Origin: a beta proteobacterium AAP99
GTDB taxonomy: Bacteria; Pseudomonadota; Gammaproteobacteria; Burkholderiales; Burkholderiaceae_C
DNA length: 64,000 bases
Direction: 5' to 3'
NCBI GenBank assembly: GCA_001295775.1
Contig: LJIA01000018.1
Coordinates: forward strand, 62,001-126,000
In this document: in pieces, positions 34,613 through 44,109 of the stretch
Numbering within the stretch: the stretch's first letter is position 1
Layout of the letters: every line of letters begins with the position of its first letter
The notes under the pieces: generated by a model
Databases searched by the model: none
Seen by the model: the letters and a program-made list of their open reading frames with translations, nothing else
Told to the model about the DNA's origin: nothing
Program-made: the position numbers and the translations under genes

Positions 34613-36799
34613 ATGAAGCGCCCTCTACTTATCGCTGTTCTCTGCGCACTGATCGCGCCGCTCGGTGCGCAGACGGTTGCCACGACCGATGCTGCCCGCC
34701 CGCCCATGGCGGCTCAGAAGCCCAAGGACGTCACCGTCCATGGCGACAAGCGGATCGACGAGTTCTTCTGGTTGCGCGAAAGAAACAACCCCGAGGTCAT
34801 CGAGCATCTGAAGGCAGAGAACGCCTGGGCTGATCGCTACTTCGCGCCCTATGCGGCTTTCGAGGAGTCCCTTTACAAGGAAATCCTCGGCCGGGTCCAG
34901 CAGCGTGACCAGGCCGTGCCGCGTCTGGAGCGCGGCTACTGGTACGTGACCCGCACCGAAGAGGGCAAGCAATACCCCATCCTCACGCGCCGCAAGGGCA
35001 GCGTGGACGCGCCCGAGGAAGTGCTGCTGGATCTGAACAAGCTCGCCGAGGGCAAGAAGTTCCTCGCGCTGGGCGCTTTCGATGTGTCGGACAACAGCCG
35101 TCTGCTGGCCTACACCACCGACGAAACCGGCGGCCGCGACTACACCCTGCACATCAAGGATTTGCAGACCGGCAAGTATCTGGACAAGTCCATCAAGGAC
35201 ATTTCCGAGATTGCCTGGGCCGCCGACAGCCGCACGCTCTACTACACGACCGTGGACGCGGCCAAGCGCACCTATCGGCTCTGGAAGCACGTACTGGGCA
35301 GCAAGGCCAAGGACACCCTGATCGCCGAAGAAAAGGACGAGATGTTTGATCTGGACTTGGGCCGCACCCGCTCGGGTGATTGGATCGTGCTGACCTCGCG
35401 CAGCAAGGACACCAGTGACGTCCGTGTGATCGACGCGCGCAAGCCCGGCAACGCCCTGCGCCGCATCGTGCAGCGCAAGACCGGCCGCGAGGTCTATCTC
35501 TCGCACCACGCTGGTGCCCGTGGCGGTGACTTCTATCTGCTGGCCAACGACACCGGTCCGAACAACCGGCTGGTACGCGTCCCGGTGGCAGCGAAGAACA
35601 CCGAGACCGCCGCCTGGACGGAGCTGATCGCTCATCGCAAAGACGTGATGCTCGAGTCCGCCGACCTGTTCCGCAACTTCATGGTGCTGCGTGAGCGCGA
35701 CCGTGGCGCGCAGAAGCTGCGCGTGTTCGATCTGGCCAAGGGCTTCGACGCCAATCGTTCGCACTACATCGCCATGGATGCCGCCGTCTACAGCGCCCGC
35801 GGCATGGACAACAGCGAGTACGACACAAGTACCTACCGCTTTGCCTACACCTCGCTGGCCACGCCGGCTTCGGTGTTCGACTATGACATGGCCAGCAAGA
35901 AGCGCGAACTGCGCAAGGTGCAGCCGGTGTTGGGCGGCTACGACCCCAAGCGCTATACCGAGCGCCAGATCATGGCTCGCGCCAAGGATGGCACCGAAGT
36001 GCCGATCTCGCTGATCTGGCGCACGGACCTGCGCAAGACCGGCCCGCAGCCGCTGCTGCTCTACGGCTACGGCAGCTATGGCTTCCCGAGCGATCCCGGC
36101 TTTTCACTGTCTCGCGTGTCACTGCTGGATCGCGGCGTGATCTTTGCCATCGCCCACATCCGCGGCGGCGGTGACCTAGGCCGGCAGTGGTATCTGGACG
36201 GCAAGCTCGGCAAGAAGATGAACACCTTCACGGATTTCATCGCCAGCGCCGAAACCCTGATTGCCCAGGGCTACACCGAACCCGCGCAGCTCATCATCAA
36301 TGGCGGCAGCGCCGGCGGCCTGCTGATGGGCGCGGTCACCAATCTGCGGCCCGATCTGTTCAAGGCCGTGGTGAGCGAGGTGCCCTTCGTGGACGTGATC
36401 AACACCATGCTGGATGAGACCCTGCCGCTCACCACCGGCGAGTTCATCGAGTGGGGCAACCCCAAGAACCCGGAGGACTACAAGGTGATGCGCGCCTACA
36501 GCCCCTACGACAACCTCAGGCGCGGCGCCTACCCGGCCATCTACCTGCGCACCGGCTTCAACGACAGCCAGGTGCCCTACTGGGAGCCGGCCAAGTACGC
36601 CGCGCGGCTGCGCACGCTGAAGACCGACAACACGCCGCTGCTGTTCAACATCAACTTGGGTGTGGGCCACGGCGGGGCGTCCGGGCGCTTCGATGCCCTG
36701 CGTGAACGGGCGCGCGTGTTCACCTTCATGCTCTCTCAATGGGGGCTTGCGCAGCCGCAGGCTGCCGCGAGCGCGGCAGCGCCTACCGCAAAGCAGTGA
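34613..36799 (+). CDS. ptrB: oligopeptidase B (S9A), with signal peptide
   Basis: 728 residues from the ATG at 34613, preceded by AAGGA. It starts with an apparent signal peptide (MKRPLLIAVLCALIAPLGAQ), unlike the cytosolic enterobacterial enzyme. A seven-bladed propeller occupies about 90-440 and the hydrolase about 440-728. Triad: Ser566 in GGSAGG, Asp651 in GFNDSQVPY and His686 in GHGGASGR. The block SEVPFVDVINTMLDETLPLT is characteristic of oligopeptidase B, which cleaves short peptides after Arg or Lys. A periplasmic location is inferred from the signal peptide. Confidence 0.9.
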   Translation: MKRPLLIAVLCALIAPLGAQTVATTDAARPPMAAQKPKDVTVHGDKRIDEFFWLRERNNPEVIEHLKAENAWADRYFAPYAAFEESLYKEILGRVQQRDQAVPRLERGYWYVTRTEEGKQYPILTRRKGSVDAPEEVLLDLNKLAEGKKFLALGAFDVSDNSRLLAYTTDETGGRDYTLHIKDLQTGKYLDKSIKDISEIAWAADSRTLYYTTVDAAKRTYRLWKHVLGSKAKDTLIAEEKDEMFDLDLGRTRSGDWIVLTSRSKDTSDVRVIDARKPGNALRRIVQRKTGREVYLSHHAGARGGDFYLLANDTGPNNRLVRVPVAAKNTETAAWTELIAHRKDVMLESADLFRNFMVLRERDRGAQKLRVFDLAKGFDANRSHYIAMDAAVYSARGMDNSEYDTSTYRFAYTSLATPASVFDYDMASKKRELRKVQPVLGGYDPKRYTERQIMARAKDGTEVPISLIWRTDLRKTGPQPLLLYGYGSYGFPSDPGFSLSRVSLLDRGVIFAIAHIRGGGDLGRQWYLDGKLGKKMNTFTDFIASAETLIAQGYTEPAQLIINGGSAGGLLMGAVTNLRPDLFKAVVSEVPFVDVINTMLDETLPLTTGEFIEWGNPKNPEDYKVMRAYSPYDNLRRGAYPAIYLRTGFNDSQVPYWEPAKYAARLRTLKTDNTPLLFNINLGVGHGGASGRFDALRERARVFTFMLSQWGLAQPQAAASAAAPTAKQ

Positions 36800-36965
36800 G
36801 CTTGGCGTGCGGCTGCGGTGCGGCACCCGCGCCGGGGTGGGCAGGCGCGTGATGCGGGACTAACCTTGCCGCCGTCTGCCCCGCACGCTCTGGGGCAGGC
36901 CGAACCCACCTGAAGTCCATCTAGACAGGCTGCCCCAAGAGGCGGCCGCTGCCGGAGGAACCACC

Positions 36966-37946
36966 ATGGCGTCTGCCCAGATTCGTGCCGCTGCTCCCCT
37001 TGCCCTTCGCCCGCTGGCACTTGCCGTGGCCGCCACCCTGCTCGTGGCCTGCGGCGAAAAGCAGACCGCCCCCGCCCAGCCCGCAGCGCCGGCTGCCGCG
37101 CCTGCCGCAGCCACTGCGCAGCCCAGCGGCGTGGAATTCATGACGAATGAGACCGTGGCGCTCACCCGCCCGGACTTTGACGCCAAGGTCACTGCGCTGC
37201 TCGCCGAAGGCAAGCCCGGCCAGGTGCTGCAGATCACCGGCATGGCCTATGCCAACGAGAAGCCGGCCAGCACACCGGATCTCGGCATGGCCCGCGCCGA
37301 GACGGCCAGCATCCTGTTCATGGACAAGCTGCCCAATGAACGCATCAAGCTCGTGAGCGCGCCGCAGCTGACCAACGCGCCGGGCGAGCGTTTCGATGCC
37401 ATCCAGTTCAAGTGGATCGATGCGCCGGCCACCGCCGTGGCTGCAGCGCCGGCCGCCGCGCCCGCAGCCACCCCAGCCCCCACGGCAGCCGTTCCGGCTC
37501 CCGCGCCGGTTGCCGCAGCGCCTGCCCCGGCTCCGGTAGCCGCAGCACCTGCCGCCAAGCCGGCCGCGCCCGCCGCCGGCAGCAAGATGACGCCGCAGGC
37601 CGGCACGCCCATCGTCACCAGCCCGGTGACCGTGAACTTCGCCACCGGATCTGCCACGCCCGCGATGGCCGCAGCGCAGCGCGACGCTCTGCGTGCGCTG
37701 GCGCAAGCCTCGCAGCAGGCCGGCTACAGCCTCACTGTGAGCGGCCACACCGACAACACGGGTGATGCAGAGACCAACAAGCGCCTGGCGCAGGCCCGGG
37801 CGGAGGCCGTGAAGCAGCGCCTGGTGAGTCTGGGCGCCAAAGCGGACGCGATCAAGGTCGAGTCCTTCGGCGCGGATCAGCCAGCGGGTGACAACGCGAC
37901 GGCCGAAGGCCGCGCCAAGAACCGCCGCGTCGAAGTCAAGAGCTGA
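36966..37946 (+). CDS. OmpA-family lipoprotein
   Basis: 326 residues, preceded by GGAGGAACC directly before the ATG. A lipobox LVACGE (Cys near residue 30) indicates a lipoprotein. An unassigned domain covers about 55-155. An Ala/Pro linker (about 155-205, repeated APAPVAAAP) leads to a C-terminal OmpA domain (about 215-326) with VNFATGSATPAM, SGHTDNTGDAETN and RAKNRRVEVKS, the peptidoglycan-binding pattern. It probably tethers the outer membrane to the cell wall. The next small gene begins 17 bases after the stop. Confidence 0.9.
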   Translation: MASAQIRAAAPLALRPLALAVAATLLVACGEKQTAPAQPAAPAAAPAAATAQPSGVEFMTNETVALTRPDFDAKVTALLAEGKPGQVLQITGMAYANEKPASTPDLGMARAETASILFMDKLPNERIKLVSAPQLTNAPGERFDAIQFKWIDAPATAVAAAPAAAPAATPAPTAAVPAPAPVAAAPAPAPVAAAPAAKPAAPAAGSKMTPQAGTPIVTSPVTVNFATGSATPAMAAAQRDALRALAQASQQAGYSLTVSGHTDNTGDAETNKRLAQARAEAVKQRLVSLGAKADAIKVESFGADQPAGDNATAEGRAKNRRVEVKS

Positions 37947-37963
37947 GCGGCTGGGTTCGGGCG

Positions 37964-38248
37964 ATGAAGCACGCCGGGGCCGAGGCACTTGCTGCCCTCG
38001 CCCCCTTGCTCGCCCAGCTGCGCAACCTGCCTGGGCTCACTGAACGCAAGCCCGGCATCTTCTATCGCGGCGGTGGCGCCTTCATGCACTTTCATGAAGA
38101 CCCGTCGGGCCTGTTTGCCGACCTCAAGCAGCGCGGCACCTTCGTGCGCTGGCCGGTGGCCAGTGCGGCGCATCGCAAGGCCTTGCTTGCGGCAGCACGG
38201 GCAGAGTGCGCAAGCCCGCGTACGCCGAAAGCCGGTGTCACAGCCTAG
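37964..38248 (+). CDS. small conserved hypothetical protein
   Basis: 94 residues. The segment ERKPGIFYRGGGAFMHFHEDPSG followed by LFADLK reads like a compact alpha/beta protein and is the sort of block conserved among short uncharacterised proteobacterial proteins, but I do not recognise a named family. No signal peptide, membrane helix or metal site is seen beyond the HFHED cluster. It follows the OmpA gene at 17 bases and may be co-transcribed. Codon choice matches its neighbours, so it is likely real. Confidence 0.6.
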   Translation: MKHAGAEALAALAPLLAQLRNLPGLTERKPGIFYRGGGAFMHFHEDPSGLFADLKQRGTFVRWPVASAAHRKALLAAARAECASPRTPKAGVTA

Positions 38249-38537
38249 CGCCGGGGCTGCGGCCGCCAATCAGTCAGCCCGGCTCGTTCGGGCCAGCCCG
38301 CTGCGAAGCCGCTCCGTGATGTTGCGCGTGACCACAGTCGTGCCGAGTCGAGCCACCTCCACCGGGACCTCGCCTTGATCCGGGCCGTGTACCGGTCGAT
38401 AGACAGCACTGCGCCGGTCAGCTCACCCGCACGGTCTGCCGCCCGCCTTGCGACCGCTAGAGTGCGCGAGTTGCCCGGCTACGCAGACGTCGGCTGCCCC
38501 GGCCGACCCATTCCTACTCATTGACCGAAACAACGCT
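38249..38537. other. 289-base gap without a confident gene
   Basis: I see no confident gene here. A short minus-strand frame (stop at 38270-38272, about 49 codons) has protein-like wording (VARLGTTVVTRNITERLR) but no start codon in a sensible place, and could be a remnant. The promoter of benE presumably lies here. Confidence 0.35.
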
Positions 38538-39776
38538 GTGAGCGCACCTCAACCCGCATCCGCACCCGCGCAAGACGCCGGCGCAGGCCGTTCATTGCTG
38601 CGGGACTTTTCGCTCTCTGCGGCCACCGCCGGTTTCGTGGCCGTGCTGGTGGGCTTCACCAGTTCGGTGGCCATCGTCTTTCAGGCCGCCACGGCGCTTG
38701 GGGCGACGCAGGCGCAGCTCACCTCCTGGATGTGGGCGCTGGGCCTCGGCATGGGGCTGTGCAGCCTCTTGCCGGCCTGGTGGCTACGCCAGCCGGTGAT
38801 GGTGGCCTGGTCCACGCCTGGCGCGGCCGTGCTGGCGGCCGGTGCCGTGGGCGCCGCAGGCAGCGGGGGATTCAACATGGCGCAGGCCACCGGCGCCTTC
38901 ATCTTCTGCGGCGCGATGATCCTGCTGTCTGGCGCCACGGGCTGGTTTGAGCGGGTGATGAACCGCCTGCCCATGGCGCTGGCAGCAGCGCTGCTGGCCG
39001 GCGTGCTGGCGCGCTTTGGTCTGCAGGCCTTCACGGCAGCGGGCACGGCGCTGGGCATGGTGGCCGCCATGCTCATCACCTACCTGCTCGGCCGCCGCCT
39101 TGCGCCGCGCTACGCGGTCATGGCGGTGCTCGTGGTCGGTGTGCTGTGGTGCGTGGCGGCCGGGCAGATGCGCATGGAGAGCGTGACCTGGTCGCTCGCC
39201 CTGCCGGTGTTCACCATGCCGGTCTTCGATCTGGCGGTCATCATCAGCCTGGGCGTGCCCTTGTTCATCGTGACCATGGCCTCGCAGAACCTGCCGGGCG
39301 TGGCCGCCATCCGCGCAGCGGGTTACGACATGCCGATCAGCAAGATCATCTCGCTCACCGGCATCGCCACCCTCGCCCTCGCACCCTTCGGCGCCTTTGC
39401 ACTGAACCTGTCGGCCATCACCGCGGCCATCTGCATGGGCCCGGAAGCGCACGAAGATCCCAAGCGCCGGTACGTGGCGGCCATGGTGTCCGGCCTGCTC
39501 TACACGCTGCTCGGCCTGTTCGGTGGTGCGATCGCCGGGCTGCTGATCGCCTTCCCCAAGGCCTTCATTGCCGCGATTGCCGGGCTGGCGCTGCTGGGCA
39601 CGATTGGTGCCGGGCTGGCGACAGCGCTCAAGGACGAGGCCGACCGCGAGGCGGCGCTGATCACTTTCCTGGTCACGCTCTCCGGCGTGAGCATCTTGGG
39701 CGTGGGCTCGGCCTTCTGGGGCGTGGTGGCCGGCGTGCTGGCGTTGGTGGTGCAGCGGGCTTGGCGAACTGCTTAA
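38538..39776 (+). CDS. benE: BenE-family (benzoate/H+ symporter-like) transporter
   Basis: 412 residues from the GTG at 38538, the start that best fits the usual 390-410 residue length; a TTG at 38448 would add an unlikely tail. About 11-12 membrane helices. BenE features are GFVAVLVGFTSSVAIVFQAA, MVAWSTPGAAVLAA, VPLFIVTMASQNLPGVA and LNLSAITAAICMGPEAHEDP. It is probably a proton symporter for an aromatic acid or related compound; benzoate is the family's named substrate, but no benzoate genes are nearby. No clear ribosome site. Confidence 0.88.
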   Translation: MSAPQPASAPAQDAGAGRSLLRDFSLSAATAGFVAVLVGFTSSVAIVFQAATALGATQAQLTSWMWALGLGMGLCSLLPAWWLRQPVMVAWSTPGAAVLAAGAVGAAGSGGFNMAQATGAFIFCGAMILLSGATGWFERVMNRLPMALAAALLAGVLARFGLQAFTAAGTALGMVAAMLITYLLGRRLAPRYAVMAVLVVGVLWCVAAGQMRMESVTWSLALPVFTMPVFDLAVIISLGVPLFIVTMASQNLPGVAAIRAAGYDMPISKIISLTGIATLALAPFGAFALNLSAITAAICMGPEAHEDPKRRYVAAMVSGLLYTLLGLFGGAIAGLLIAFPKAFIAAIAGLALLGTIGAGLATALKDEADREAALITFLVTLSGVSILGVGSAFWGVVAGVLALVVQRAWRTA

Positions 39777-39848
39777 TGGTTGGGGTTTACATCGGGTGTT
39801 TGCGGCGGGCCGGTTGACCCACACTCTCGTACTTTGCAGGCTTAAAGC

Positions 39849-40154
39849 ATGTTTCCCGCAAGACTTGTTTTCGTTGCGCGCATCGCCCTAATCGTTGGCG
39901 CACTGTCAACCGCCATCACGTATTTCGGTCTCCATGGTGCCTCGTTCGACTTGTATGGGGCTTGCGGCGTCGTGTTGTTGCTTATGGTCCTCAATTACGT
40001 CGACGGACAGCTGTCCGGTCGCCCCGTCTTTCTGGGTAGCGGCCGTGCGAATCCTGACGACCAGTGGGACGTGAAGCTTCTTACTCACCTCTTAGCTGGT
40101 CTCTTCTTCGTAGGTGGAGTGCTGGCACTTCTGGGGTACCTGCCACTGTGGTGA
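39849..40154 (+). CDS. small membrane protein of unknown function
   Basis: 101 residues with three hydrophobic stretches (about 6-25, 34-50 and 78-98) separated by a polar loop (GSGRANPDDQWD). I do not recognise a family. Its composition is visibly less GC-rich than the flanking benE and metH genes, and codons such as TTA, CTT and CGT are used more freely, so it may have been acquired. No strong ribosome site is seen before the ATG. Confidence 0.55.
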   Translation: MFPARLVFVARIALIVGALSTAITYFGLHGASFDLYGACGVVLLLMVLNYVDGQLSGRPVFLGSGRANPDDQWDVKLLTHLLAGLFFVGGVLALLGYLPLW

Positions 40155-40251
40155 GCGGTTCGGTCGGTACATGCAAATTGGCGGGCTGTGACCGGACAAA
40201 ATCCTAGCCAACTAAACTTGCTTCCCCTCCTAGCATCGCCAAAGAGCACCC

Positions 40252-41319
40252 ATGGCCCGGCCCGACTGCACCGAACAACTGCAAGCCCTCATGCGCGAGC
40301 GCATCCTGATCCTGGATGGCGCCATGGGCACCATGATCCAGCGCTACAAGCTGGCCGAGGCGGACTTCCGTGGCGACCGCTTCACCGACCACCCCAAGGA
40401 CCTCAAGGGCGACAACGAGCTGCTCTGCATCACGCGGCCGGAAATCATCAGCGAAATCCACGAGCAGTACTTCGCCGCGGGTGCGGACATCGTCGAGACC
40501 AACACCTTTGGCGCCACCAGCGTGGCCCAGGGCGATTACGAGCTGCCGCAGCATTACCCCGGCATCGTGCGCGAGCTGAATCTGGCGGCCGCCAAGCTGG
40601 CCTGCGATGCGCGCGACAAGTATTCGACGCCGGAGAAGCCGCGCTTCGTCGCTGGCGCGCTCGGCCCGCAGCCCAAGACGGCCAGCATCAGCCCGGACGT
40701 GAACGACCCCGGTGCGCGCAACATCACCTTCGATGAGCTCAAGACGGCCTACACCGAGCAGATCGAGGCGCTGGTGGATGGCGGCGTGGACATCATCCTG
40801 GTCGAGACGATCTTCGACACCCTGAACGCCAAGGCGGCGATCTTCGCCATCGATGAATACTTCGAGACCCACGGCGTGCGCCTGCCGGTGATGATCTCCG
40901 GCACCGTGACGGATGCCTCCGGCCGCGTGCTCTCCGGCCAGACGGTGGAAGCCTTCTGGGCCAGCGTGCGGCACATCAAGCCGATCACCATCGGCCTGAA
41001 CTGCGCCCTGGGCGCGGCGCTGATGCGCCCGTATATCGAGGAGCTGGCCAAGAAGGCGGGCGAAACCGCGATCAGCTGCTACCCCAACGCCGGCCTGCCC
41101 AACCCGATGAGCGACACCGGCTTTGACGAAACCCCGGCCGACACCTCGCGCCTGGTTGGCGAGTTTGCGCAGGCGGGCTTCCTGAACATCGCCGGCGGCT
41201 GCTGCGGCACCACGCCGGAGCACATCGCGGCCATCGCCCAGGCCGTGGCGCAGTACAAGCCGCGGCCCTGGGTCGGCTTCGGCAAGGGCTTCGGCGCGGC
41301 GTATCGCGAGGCGGCGTAG
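40252..41319 (+). CDS. metH: methionine synthase, homocysteine-binding half of split MetH
   Basis: 355 residues covering only the N-terminal homocysteine S-methyltransferase barrel of B12-dependent methionine synthase: [40 protein letters not shown] and YPNAGLPNP. The zinc cysteines are in GLNCALG and GGCCGTT. In many betaproteobacteria MetH is two proteins, with folate, B12 and activation domains in a second gene usually close by. Here the downstream gene is the convergent phhA, so the partner must lie elsewhere. A strong terminator follows directly. No riboswitch is visible in the short upstream gap. Confidence 0.92.
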   Translation: MARPDCTEQLQALMRERILILDGAMGTMIQRYKLAEADFRGDRFTDHPKDLKGDNELLCITRPEIISEIHEQYFAAGADIVETNTFGATSVAQGDYELPQHYPGIVRELNLAAAKLACDARDKYSTPEKPRFVAGALGPQPKTASISPDVNDPGARNITFDELKTAYTEQIEALVDGGVDIILVETIFDTLNAKAAIFAIDEYFETHGVRLPVMISGTVTDASGRVLSGQTVEAFWASVRHIKPITIGLNCALGAALMRPYIEELAKKAGETAISCYPNAGLPNPMSDTGFDETPADTSRLVGEFAQAGFLNIAGGCCGTTPEHIAAIAQAVAQYKPRPWVGFGKGFGAAYREAA

Positions 41320-41354
41320 GCGCGCTGAGGGGCACGAGGGCCTCTCAACAAGCA

Positions 41355-41380
41355 AAACAGGGCGCCAGAGCGCCCTGTTT
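41355..41380. terminator. bidirectional terminator after metH
   Basis: AAACAGGGCGC (41355-41365) and GCGCCCTGTTT (41370-41380) form a perfect 11-bp stem with a 4-base loop. TTTCTTCATTT follows on the plus strand and TTTTGCTTGTT on the minus strand, so it can also end phhA transcripts. Confidence 0.88.
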
Positions 41381-41494
41381 CTTCATTTATGGCCGAAATT
41401 GACTTATATTTATGGTGTCAATCTGCCGAGATCCGCATGATCTGTGCGGAAATCGGCCAATTGATCGGTAGCTAAAAATTAGTCCGAATTTGAC
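41381..41494. repeat. A-T-rich intergenic repeat island after phhA and metH
   Basis: This holds TGGCCGAAATT at 41390-41400 (also at 55112-55122) and CGGAAATCGGCCAA at 41447-41460 (also at 27059-27072), in strongly A-T-rich context between convergent genes. A GATC-rich imperfect palindrome (GATCCGCATGATC, 41430-41442) lies between. No coding potential. Confidence 0.6.
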
Positions 41495-42367
41495 CTATTT
41501 CGTGGCGGCCGCAAACAGCCGATCGCTCGCCAGCACCTCGTTGGCCGCATAAGTCGGCATGCCGCGCAGTTGTTCGTAGTAGGGCGTGAAGTCCGGCGCC
41601 GTGGCGTCGAAGAGCTGCTTGTAGCTGTCGATGACGTAGTAGGTGTCCTGAAAGTCGTCGATGCGGTACTTGCTCGCCATCACGCGCAGCAGATCGAAGC
41701 CGACACGGTTGGGCTTGGGCGAGAACAGGCTGTGCGCAGGCTCGCTGCCGGAGGACAGGATGCCCGCGCCGTAGATGCGCAGGCCGGCCGGCGTGTTGAT
41801 GAGGCCGAATTCCACCGTGTACCAATACAGGCGCGCCAGATACTCCAACCCGCCCAGGGCCTGCGCCTTCAGGCCGCCTTCGCCGTAGGCCTGCATGTAG
41901 TCGGCAAACACCGGGTTGTAGAGCAGGGGCACGTGGCCGAAAAAGTCGTGGAACACATCTGGCTCCACGATGTAGTTGAACTCGTGCTCCTCACGCAGCC
42001 AGGTCGTGACCGGAAAGCGCCGCTGCGCCAGCAGGGAGAAGAAGGCCGTCTCCGGGATGATGCCGGGCACCGCGGCGATCTCCCAGCCGGTGGCGCGGCG
42101 CAAAGACACGTTCACCTGCTCGAAGCGCGGAATCGCCTCGGCCGAGTCCATGTGCGTCAGGCCTTCCATGAACTCGTCGCAGGCCAGGCCCGGCAGCTTG
42201 GCGATGCGGTCTGCGTACAGGCGGCGGTAGCGCTCATGCATCTCCGGCGTGTAGGCGGCCCAGTCCTGGTCGCAGGTGAAGTCCGCCCGGGCACTGGCAT
42301 AGTCGCCGCGCGGCGGGTTGTCGGTGGCGCCAAAGCTGTAGGCGGCGGGCAGGTCGTCGATCTTCAT
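41495..42367 (-). CDS. phhA: phenylalanine 4-monooxygenase
   Basis: 290 residues from the ATG at 42367, preceded by AGGAG eight bases upstream. It hydroxylates phenylalanine to tyrosine with a pterin cofactor. The iron site is clear: two His in FHDFFGHVPLL and Glu in YWYTVEFGL; the pterin-binding EIAAVPGIIPETAFF is also present. Length matches bacterial enzymes, about 260-300. Its start overlaps the DUF559 stop by four bases, with hppD further upstream on the same strand, so the three form one transcription unit for Phe/Tyr breakdown. No 4a-carbinolamine dehydratase (phhB) is in the window. Confidence 0.96.
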   Translation of the reverse strand: MKIDDLPAAYSFGATDNPPRGDYASARADFTCDQDWAAYTPEMHERYRRLYADRIAKLPGLACDEFMEGLTHMDSAEAIPRFEQVNVSLRRATGWEIAAVPGIIPETAFFSLLAQRRFPVTTWLREEHEFNYIVEPDVFHDFFGHVPLLYNPVFADYMQAYGEGGLKAQALGGLEYLARLYWYTVEFGLINTPAGLRIYGAGILSSGSEPAHSLFSPKPNRVGFDLLRVMASKYRIDDFQDTYYVIDSYKQLFDATAPDFTPYYEQLRGMPTYAANEVLASDRLFAAATK

Positions 42368-42765
42368 GATCTCGCTCCTGTTCCCTCCCCTGCTGGCAGG
42401 GGAGGGCTAGGGTGGGGTTGCAGGTGCCGAAGAATGTCCTCGAGGCATTCAGACCTCTTGGTCAGGACGTCATCGTTCCAGTAGCGCAGAGTGCGGAAAC
42501 CGTGTTGGGCCAAATGAGTGGTTCGGGCATGGTCTTCGGCGATCCGCTCGGCATGCTGTCCGCCGTCCACTTCGACGACCAGCTTCGCCTCGAGGCTCAC
42601 GAAGTCCAGTACGTAGGGCCCGAAGGGAAACTGACGCCGGAACTTCACCCCAAGCTGCCGGCCACGAAGGCCGGACCACAGGGCGGTCTCGGCATCTGTC
42701 GGCTGCTTGCGCAGCGTGCGTGCGAATGCCTGCGTGTTCTCGCGTAGTCGCGGCTTGTTCGACAT
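42364..42765 (-). CDS. DUF559 Vsr-like endonuclease domain protein, flanked by inverted repeats
   Basis: 133 residues. The restriction-endonuclease-like core is intact: RTLRKQPTDAETALW, FRRQFPFGPYVLDFVSLEAKL, VVEVDGGQHAER and FRTLRYWNDDVL, with acidic and His residues in the expected places. The C-terminal tail PHPSPPLPAGEG is encoded by a copy of a palindromic repeat (42383-42418). The region before the ATG, which must serve as ribosome site, is the other copy (42768-42802) in opposite orientation. It is inserted between hppD and phhA, whose pathway has no need of a nuclease, and overlaps the phhA start by ATGA. Activity and role are unknown. Confidence 0.9.
   Translation of the reverse strand: MSNKPRLRENTQAFARTLRKQPTDAETALWSGLRGRQLGVKFRRQFPFGPYVLDFVSLEAKLVVEVDGGQHAERIAEDHARTTHLAQHGFRTLRYWNDDVLTKRSECLEDILRHLQPHPSPPLPAGEGTGARS
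42383..42418. repeat. palindromic repeat, copy 1 (inside DUF559 3' end)
   Basis: CCCTCCCCTGC (42383-42393) and GCAGGGGAGGG (42396-42406) form a perfect 11-bp palindrome with a 2-base centre, followed by CTA and GGGTGGGG (42410-42417). It has the same structure as copy 2, in inverted orientation. Confidence 0.88.
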
Positions 42766-42767
42766 GA

Positions 42768-42802
42768 CCCCACCCCAACCCTCCCCTGCAGGCAGGGGAG
42801 GG
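42768..42802. repeat. palindromic repeat, copy 2 (upstream of DUF559)
   Basis: CCCCACCC with CAA, then CCCTCCCCTGC (42779-42789) and GCAGGGGAGGG (42792-42802). It is the inverted counterpart of copy 1. On the minus strand its GGGGTGGGG arm ends three bases before the DUF559 ATG, where a ribosome site would be. Confidence 0.88.
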
Positions 42803-42807
42803 GGCCT

Positions 42808-43950
<1,143 letters not shown>

Positions 43951-44109
43951 GGGGCACCTCAATGACAGAGACGAAGCAAGGGCTTGCGTGCGGCTTGCGG
44001 AATGGGCGAAATCGTACGCCTCCAAACACGCAATGGTTGTGCGTTGTTTGCCTTCGAGGCCATCTGGAGCGCAATAAAATTGCGTGCAATTCAATCAGCG
44101 AGCATCTTC
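43951..44109. promoter_or_regulatory. hppD-lrp divergent control region with palindromic sites
   Basis: Two palindromes lie here: CGCAAT-AAA-ATTGCG (44070-44084, perfect, 15 bp) and ACGCA-7-TGCGT (44028-44044). Further TTGCG half-sites occur near 43983-43999. Lrp/AsnC regulators bind about 15-bp palindromes with A-T centres, so these are candidate operators for the adjacent regulator. Confidence 0.6.

Noticed and set aside
38270-38416. Minus-strand frame of about 49 codons with protein-like wording
   Set aside because: No sensible start codon, bounded by stops on both sides, and no recognised family. A decayed gene end is possible but cannot be supported.
40155-40251. Cobalamin or SAM riboswitch upstream of metH
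   Set aside because: The gap is only 97 bases and shows no B12-box-like or SAM-riboswitch-like conserved core.
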